Shown here: positions 12,646-15,426 of the stretch, one piece after another
Numbering within the stretch: position 1 is the stretch's first letter
Layout: each line of letters opens with the position of its first letter
Source: Gammaproteobacteria bacterium
Lineage (GTDB): Bacteria > Pseudomonadota > Gammaproteobacteria > Xanthomonadales > Xanthomonadaceae
Length of the DNA stretch: 15,426 bases
Reading direction: 5' to 3'
NCBI GenBank assembly: GCA_030431185.1
Contig: JAUIJO010000048.1
Span: 1 to 15,426, forward strand
Program-made: the position numbers and the translations under genes
The notes under the pieces: generated by a model
Told to the model about the DNA's origin: nothing
Databases searched by the model: none
Seen by the model: only the letters and a program-made list of their open reading frames with translations

Positions 12646-14118
12646 CTACTGGCGGGCTGCGATGCGCAGGCCGCGCGGGGTCAGGCCACGCTCGATCGCC
12701 TCGAACAGACCCTGCACCGCCAGCGCCAGCAGCGCGGCCGGGATGGCGCCTTCCAGGATCATGCCGATGTCGTCCAGGCGGATGCCGGTGAGGATCGGCT
12801 GGCCGTAGCCGCCGGCGCCGATCAGCGCGCCGAGGGTCGCGGTGCCCACGTTGATCACCGCGGCGGTCTTGATGCCCGCCAGGATCGTGCCCAGGGCGAG
12901 CGGCAGCTCCACGCGCCACAGGCGCGTGCGCGAAGGCAGGCCGATCGCCGCGGCCGTTTCGCGCAGGTCGCGGGGGATGCCGGTGATCCCGGCATGGGTG
13001 TTCCGCACGATGGGCAGCAGGCTGTAGAGGAAGAGCGCGGCGATCGCGGGGCCGGCGCCGATCCCGAACACGGGGATCATGAACACGAATACCGCCAGCG
13101 ATGGCAGCGTCTGCAACAGGCCGGTCAGGGTCAGCACCGCTTGCCCGAGTTTCGGGCGCCGGGCCGCCAGCACGCCGAGGGGCAGGGCGACCAGCAACGC
13201 CAGGGCCAGGGAGATGCCGACCAGTTGCAGGTGTTCAAGCGTCCTGCGCGCGATGCGCGATGCCCGTCCCCGTGCCCGCGGCGCTTCGACGCCGAGCCAG
13301 TCGGACGCCACCGCCGACTCGGTCTCGCGCCCCAGCTTGACCCGCGCATTGAGGCCGCGCATGGTCGCCGCGTCGATCCGGCCGGCCATCGCATCCAGCG
13401 CCGCGGTCCAGTCGGGGGCCCGCACCGACAGGTCATCGCGATACAGATAGACGGCCTGGTAGGAGGGGAAGTAATGGCGGTCGTCGTCGAGCACCACCAG
13501 GCCGTAGTGGGCGATCTCCGCGTCCGTGCTGTACAGGTCGATGACGTCCACCGCACCGCTGTCCAGGCCGCGATAGGCCAGGTCGTGGTCCATGCCATTG
13601 GGCGTGTGCGGCAATGCGTAGGCGCTGCGCAGGCCGGGCCAGCCGTCCGCGCGCTGCATGAACTCGTTGCTCAGGCCGATGCGCAGGCCGGGATGCGCCG
13701 CCAGGTCGGAGATGCTGTCGACCTGCAGCTGAAGCGCGCGGTCGGCGCGCATGCCGAGCGCGTAGGTGTTGTCGAACCCGATCGGCGCGGTCATGCGCAG
13801 GCCGCGCTCGCGGAGGGCGGCGACCAGGGCGTCCTCGTCGGCACCGGGCATCTGCAACAGTTCCTGCGCGAGGGTGCCGGTGTATTCCGGGTACAGGTCG
13901 ATGTCGCCCTCTTCCAGCGCGCGCCAGAGGATCCGGGTGCCGCCCAGCTGGCGACGGTGCTCGACCCGATGCCCTTGCTGGCGTGCGACGCCGGCGGCGA
14001 CCTCGCCCAGGATCACCGACTCGGTGAAGTTCTTGCTGCCCACGCGCAGGGGATCGGCGGCCCACGCGGGCGCGATGCCGCACAGGAACACCAGCAGCGC
14101 GGCAAGGCCCCGCCTCAC
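12646..14118 (-). CDS. Osmoprotectant ABC importer, fused substrate-binding protein and permease
   Basis: This is a 490-residue fusion. The N-terminal signal sequence (about 1-21, LAALLVFLCGIAPAWA) leads into an OpuC/OsmF-type binding domain (about 22-285): VGSKNFTESVILGE, EGDIDLYPEYTGTLAQ, FDNTYALGMR, IDLYSTDAEI and FPSYQAVYLYRD. A permease domain (about 300-480) follows with five or so membrane helices, including the ATPase-coupling loop around RETAAAIGLPSRTRLWRVELPLALGTILAGIKTA and the family ending GAGGYGQPILTGI. Such systems import glycine betaine, choline or related quaternary amines. The start is a GTG at 14118 that overlaps the ATPase stop (GTGA), so the two are translationally coupled. 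An upstream extension of the frame lies over the ATPase gene and is not coding. The exact ligand cannot be read from the sequence. Confidence 0.9.
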   Translation of the reverse strand: MRRGLAALLVFLCGIAPAWAADPLRVGSKNFTESVILGEVAAGVARQQGHRVEHRRQLGGTRILWRALEEGDIDLYPEYTGTLAQELLQMPGADEDALVAALRERGLRMTAPIGFDNTYALGMRADRALQLQVDSISDLAAHPGLRIGLSNEFMQRADGWPGLRSAYALPHTPNGMDHDLAYRGLDSGAVDVIDLYSTDAEIAHYGLVVLDDDRHYFPSYQAVYLYRDDLSVRAPDWTAALDAMAGRIDAATMRGLNARVKLGRETESAVASDWLGVEAPRARGRASRIARRTLEHLQLVGISLALALLVALPLGVLAARRPKLGQAVLTLTGLLQTLPSLAVFVFMIPVFGIGAGPAIAALFLYSLLPIVRNTHAGITGIPRDLRETAAAIGLPSRTRLWRVELPLALGTILAGIKTAAVINVGTATLGALIGAGGYGQPILTGIRLDDIGMILEGAIPAALLALAVQGLFEAIERGLTPRGLRIAARQ

Positions 14119-14852
14119 AGGCAATCCTCGAGGTTGCGCTGGGCGTGCAGGAACTCGTGCACGAAGGGCTCGGCGGGGCTGTCGTTCAAGCGGCGCGCGG
14201 TGCCCTGCTGGACCACGCGACCCTCGCGCAACAGCACCAGCGTGTCGGCCAGGTAGGCTGCCTCGGCGACGTCGTGGGTGACCATCACCACGGTCTTGCC
14301 GAGGCGTTCGAACAGCGTGCGCATCTGCGCCTGCAGCTCGTGGCGGATCACCGGATCGAGCGCGCCCAACGGTTCGTCGAGCAGCAGCACCGGCGGGTCG
14401 AGCATCAGCGCGCGCACCAGGCCCACGCGCTGGCGCTGGCCGCCGGAGAGCTCCGACGGAAACCGTCGCAGCGCATCGACGGGCAGCTGGCACAGCGCCG
14501 CCAACTCCTGCAGCCGCGCCTGGATCCGCTCGCGCGACCAGCCCAGGGTCCGCGCGAGGAGGGCCGCGTTGTCGCCCGCGCTCAGGTGCGGGAACAGGCC
14601 GCCTTCCTGGATCACGTAGCCGATGCGCCGGCGCTGCTCGAGCAGGGCTTCGCGCCGCAGCCGCTCGCCGTCGAAGCGAACCTCGCCCCGGTCCGGCCAC
14701 TCCAGCCCGATCAGCATCCGCAGCACGGTCGACTTGCCGGCACCGCTGGGGCCGATCAGGGCGGTCCGATGGCCGGCCGCGATGTGCAGGTCCACGCCGT
14801 CCAGGGCGACGGTCGGTCCATAGCGCTTGTCGACGCCGGCAAGGGTGAACAT
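14115..14852 (-). CDS. Osmoprotectant ABC importer ATP-binding protein
   Basis: This is a 245-residue ABC ATPase, complete in all motifs: Walker A GPSGAGKST (34-42), Q-loop in YVIQEGGLFPHLS, signature LSGGQRQRVGL, Walker B VLLLDEPLGALDP and the switch His in VMVTHD. The Gln-rich Q-loop context and the DPVIRHELQ segment are typical of the OpuCA/OsmV (quaternary amine) group. It lacks the C-terminal CBS domains found in longer OpuCA proteins. It is first in a two-gene unit with the binding-protein/permease fusion. The ATG at 14852 has no ribosome site, and TAAGCT is six bases upstream. It diverges from a membrane protein gene across 83 bp. Confidence 0.93.
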   Translation of the reverse strand: MFTLAGVDKRYGPTVALDGVDLHIAAGHRTALIGPSGAGKSTVLRMLIGLEWPDRGEVRFDGERLRREALLEQRRRIGYVIQEGGLFPHLSAGDNAALLARTLGWSRERIQARLQELAALCQLPVDALRRFPSELSGGQRQRVGLVRALMLDPPVLLLDEPLGALDPVIRHELQAQMRTLFERLGKTVVMVTHDVAEAAYLADTLVLLREGRVVQQGTARRLNDSPAEPFVHEFLHAQRNLEDCL

Positions 14853-14858
14853 GCCGGC

Positions 14859-14864
14859 AGCTTA
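14859..14864 (-). promoter_or_regulatory. Candidate -10 element (TAAGCT) of a leaderless ABC importer transcript
   Basis: On the minus strand TAAGCT is followed by GCCGGC and the ATG, the same six-base gap as before mlaA, rmuC and rlmI. The hexamer keeps the most conserved TA and final T. No -35 box is obvious. Confidence 0.33.
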
Positions 14865-14894
14865 GCGCAGCGCCCGTTCGCGGGCCCGGTGGGG

Positions 14895-14931
14895 TATAAG
14901 TTTCAGGAAGTGAACGGGGGATCACAGGGGA
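14895..14931 (+). promoter_or_regulatory. Candidate -10 box and ribosome site of the right-end membrane protein gene
   Basis: TATAAG (14895-14900) resembles a -10 box, though no good -35 hexamer is found upstream. AGGGGA (14926-14931) is a Shine-Dalgarno site four bases before the ATG at 14936. The element lies in the 83-bp region shared with the divergent ABC importer. Confidence 0.4.
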
Positions 14932-14935
14932 CACA

Positions 14936-15426
14936 ATGCCGCCAGAAGCCATCGACGTCTTGTCCGACGCCAGTGATGTCTATGCACCACCGGCCGCCCA
15001 GGTGGTCGAGCCGCCGACGGTCGCGGCGGCGATGGAGTTCCATGTGGTGGGGGCCACCAAGTTCTTCGTGCTGTATGGCCTCACCTTCGGCCTCTACCAG
15101 GTCTATTGGTTCTACAAGCAATGGACGCAGTACCGTCGCTGCCACCGGGCCTCGATGGTGCCCGTCCTGCGCGCGATCTTCCCGGTCTTCTTCACCCATT
15201 CGCTGGTCGACAAGGTCGACGCCCGGCTGCGCAGGAACGGCAGCCGGTCGGATTGGAACTCCGGGACGCTGGCGACGGCGTTCGTCATCCTCCAGCTCTC
15301 GAGCACCATCATGTCGCGCCTGGCCGGTGATGCCTTCGGCGCGATGGATGTGGCGACGCTGTTCTGCAACGTCATCATCGCGGTGATCCTGTGGCGCATC
15401 CAACTCGCCATCAACCTCGCCTGCGG
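14936..15426 (+). CDS. Multi-pass membrane protein of unknown function, partial at the window edge
   Basis: The frame is open from the ATG at 14936 to the end of the window (163 codons visible, no stop). The first 30 or so residues are a Pro/Glu/Ala-rich cytoplasmic tail. A hydrophobic hairpin then contains FFVLYGLTFGLYQVYWFYKQW, which recalls the YG-LYxxYWxYK motif of DUF4234-like membrane proteins. After RAIFPVFFTHSLVDKVDARLRRNG come two more helices (TLATAFVILQLSSTIM; FCNVIIAVILWRIQLAINLA). Arg and Lys cluster on the loops. The third-position GC bias and AGGGGA ribosome site support real coding. I do not recognise a function. The next part lies outside the window. Confidence 0.8.
   Translation, partial: MPPEAIDVLSDASDVYAPPAAQVVEPPTVAAAMEFHVVGATKFFVLYGLTFGLYQVYWFYKQWTQYRRCHRASMVPVLRAIFPVFFTHSLVDKVDARLRRNGSRSDWNSGTLATAFVILQLSSTIMSRLAGDAFGAMDVATLFCNVIIAVILWRIQLAINLAC

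Noticed and set aside
12994..14256. A 420-codon plus-strand frame
   Set aside because: It is antisense to the clear ABC binding-protein/permease fusion and is a shadow frame rich in Ala, Gly, Arg and Gln.
14145..15386. A 413-codon plus-strand frame across the ABC ATPase and the right-end gene
   Set aside because: It is antisense to a complete ABC ATPase and out of frame with the membrane protein at 14936, which has proper helices and a ribosome site.

Overview
The window is GC-rich, densely coded DNA with no tRNA, rRNA, insertion sequence or CRISPR. Several contexts point to a gammaproteobacterium of the Xanthomonadaceae/Lysobacteraceae type: an mlaC-mlaB-mlaA series, a fused osmoprotectant transporter, a rhomboid protease next to a TerC/Alx exporter, and a Coa1-like protein. 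The taxonomic call is inference from gene content and composition.

Layout. (1) 1-2.2 kb is the end of an outer-membrane lipid asymmetry (Mla) cluster: mlaC, an mlaB-type STAS protein and an unusual mlaA without a lipid anchor. (2) 2.2-4.2 kb holds a small lipoprotein resembling the C-terminal domain of NlpE, then rmuC on the opposite strand. (3) 4.3-5.2 kb has two coupled GFA-type zinc proteins, then a convergent XRE-family regulator. (4) 5.54-5.87 kb is a non-coding leader with a perfect palindrome, ahead of three tandem secreted paralogs (5.87-8.53 kb) of a family I do not recognise; a strong terminator closes this block. (5) 8.8-10.0 kb is a 23S rRNA methyltransferase (RlmI type) on the minus strand. 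(6) 10.0-11.2 kb is a yybP-ykoY manganese riboswitch with an intrinsic terminator, controlling a TerC/Alx family exporter. (7) 11.3-12.6 kb is a rhomboid protease, a possible 27-codon mini-ORF containing five GCCAAC repeats, and a Coa1-like membrane protein, chained by a 1-nt gap and an ATGA overlap. (8) 12.6-14.85 kb, minus strand, is an ABC importer for quaternary-amine osmoprotectants: an ATPase and a binding-protein/permease fusion. (9) A multi-pass membrane protein runs off the right edge.

Most genes are conserved envelope and housekeeping functions. The three-copy secreted family, with its candidate XRE regulator and operator, is the accessory island and the best candidate for something undescribed. 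Two regulatory patterns stand out. Four genes lack a Shine-Dalgarno site and instead have a TAnnnT hexamer exactly six bases before the ATG, suggesting leaderless mRNAs. The manganese riboswitch appears to have both a terminator and a sequence able to mask the ribosome binding site.
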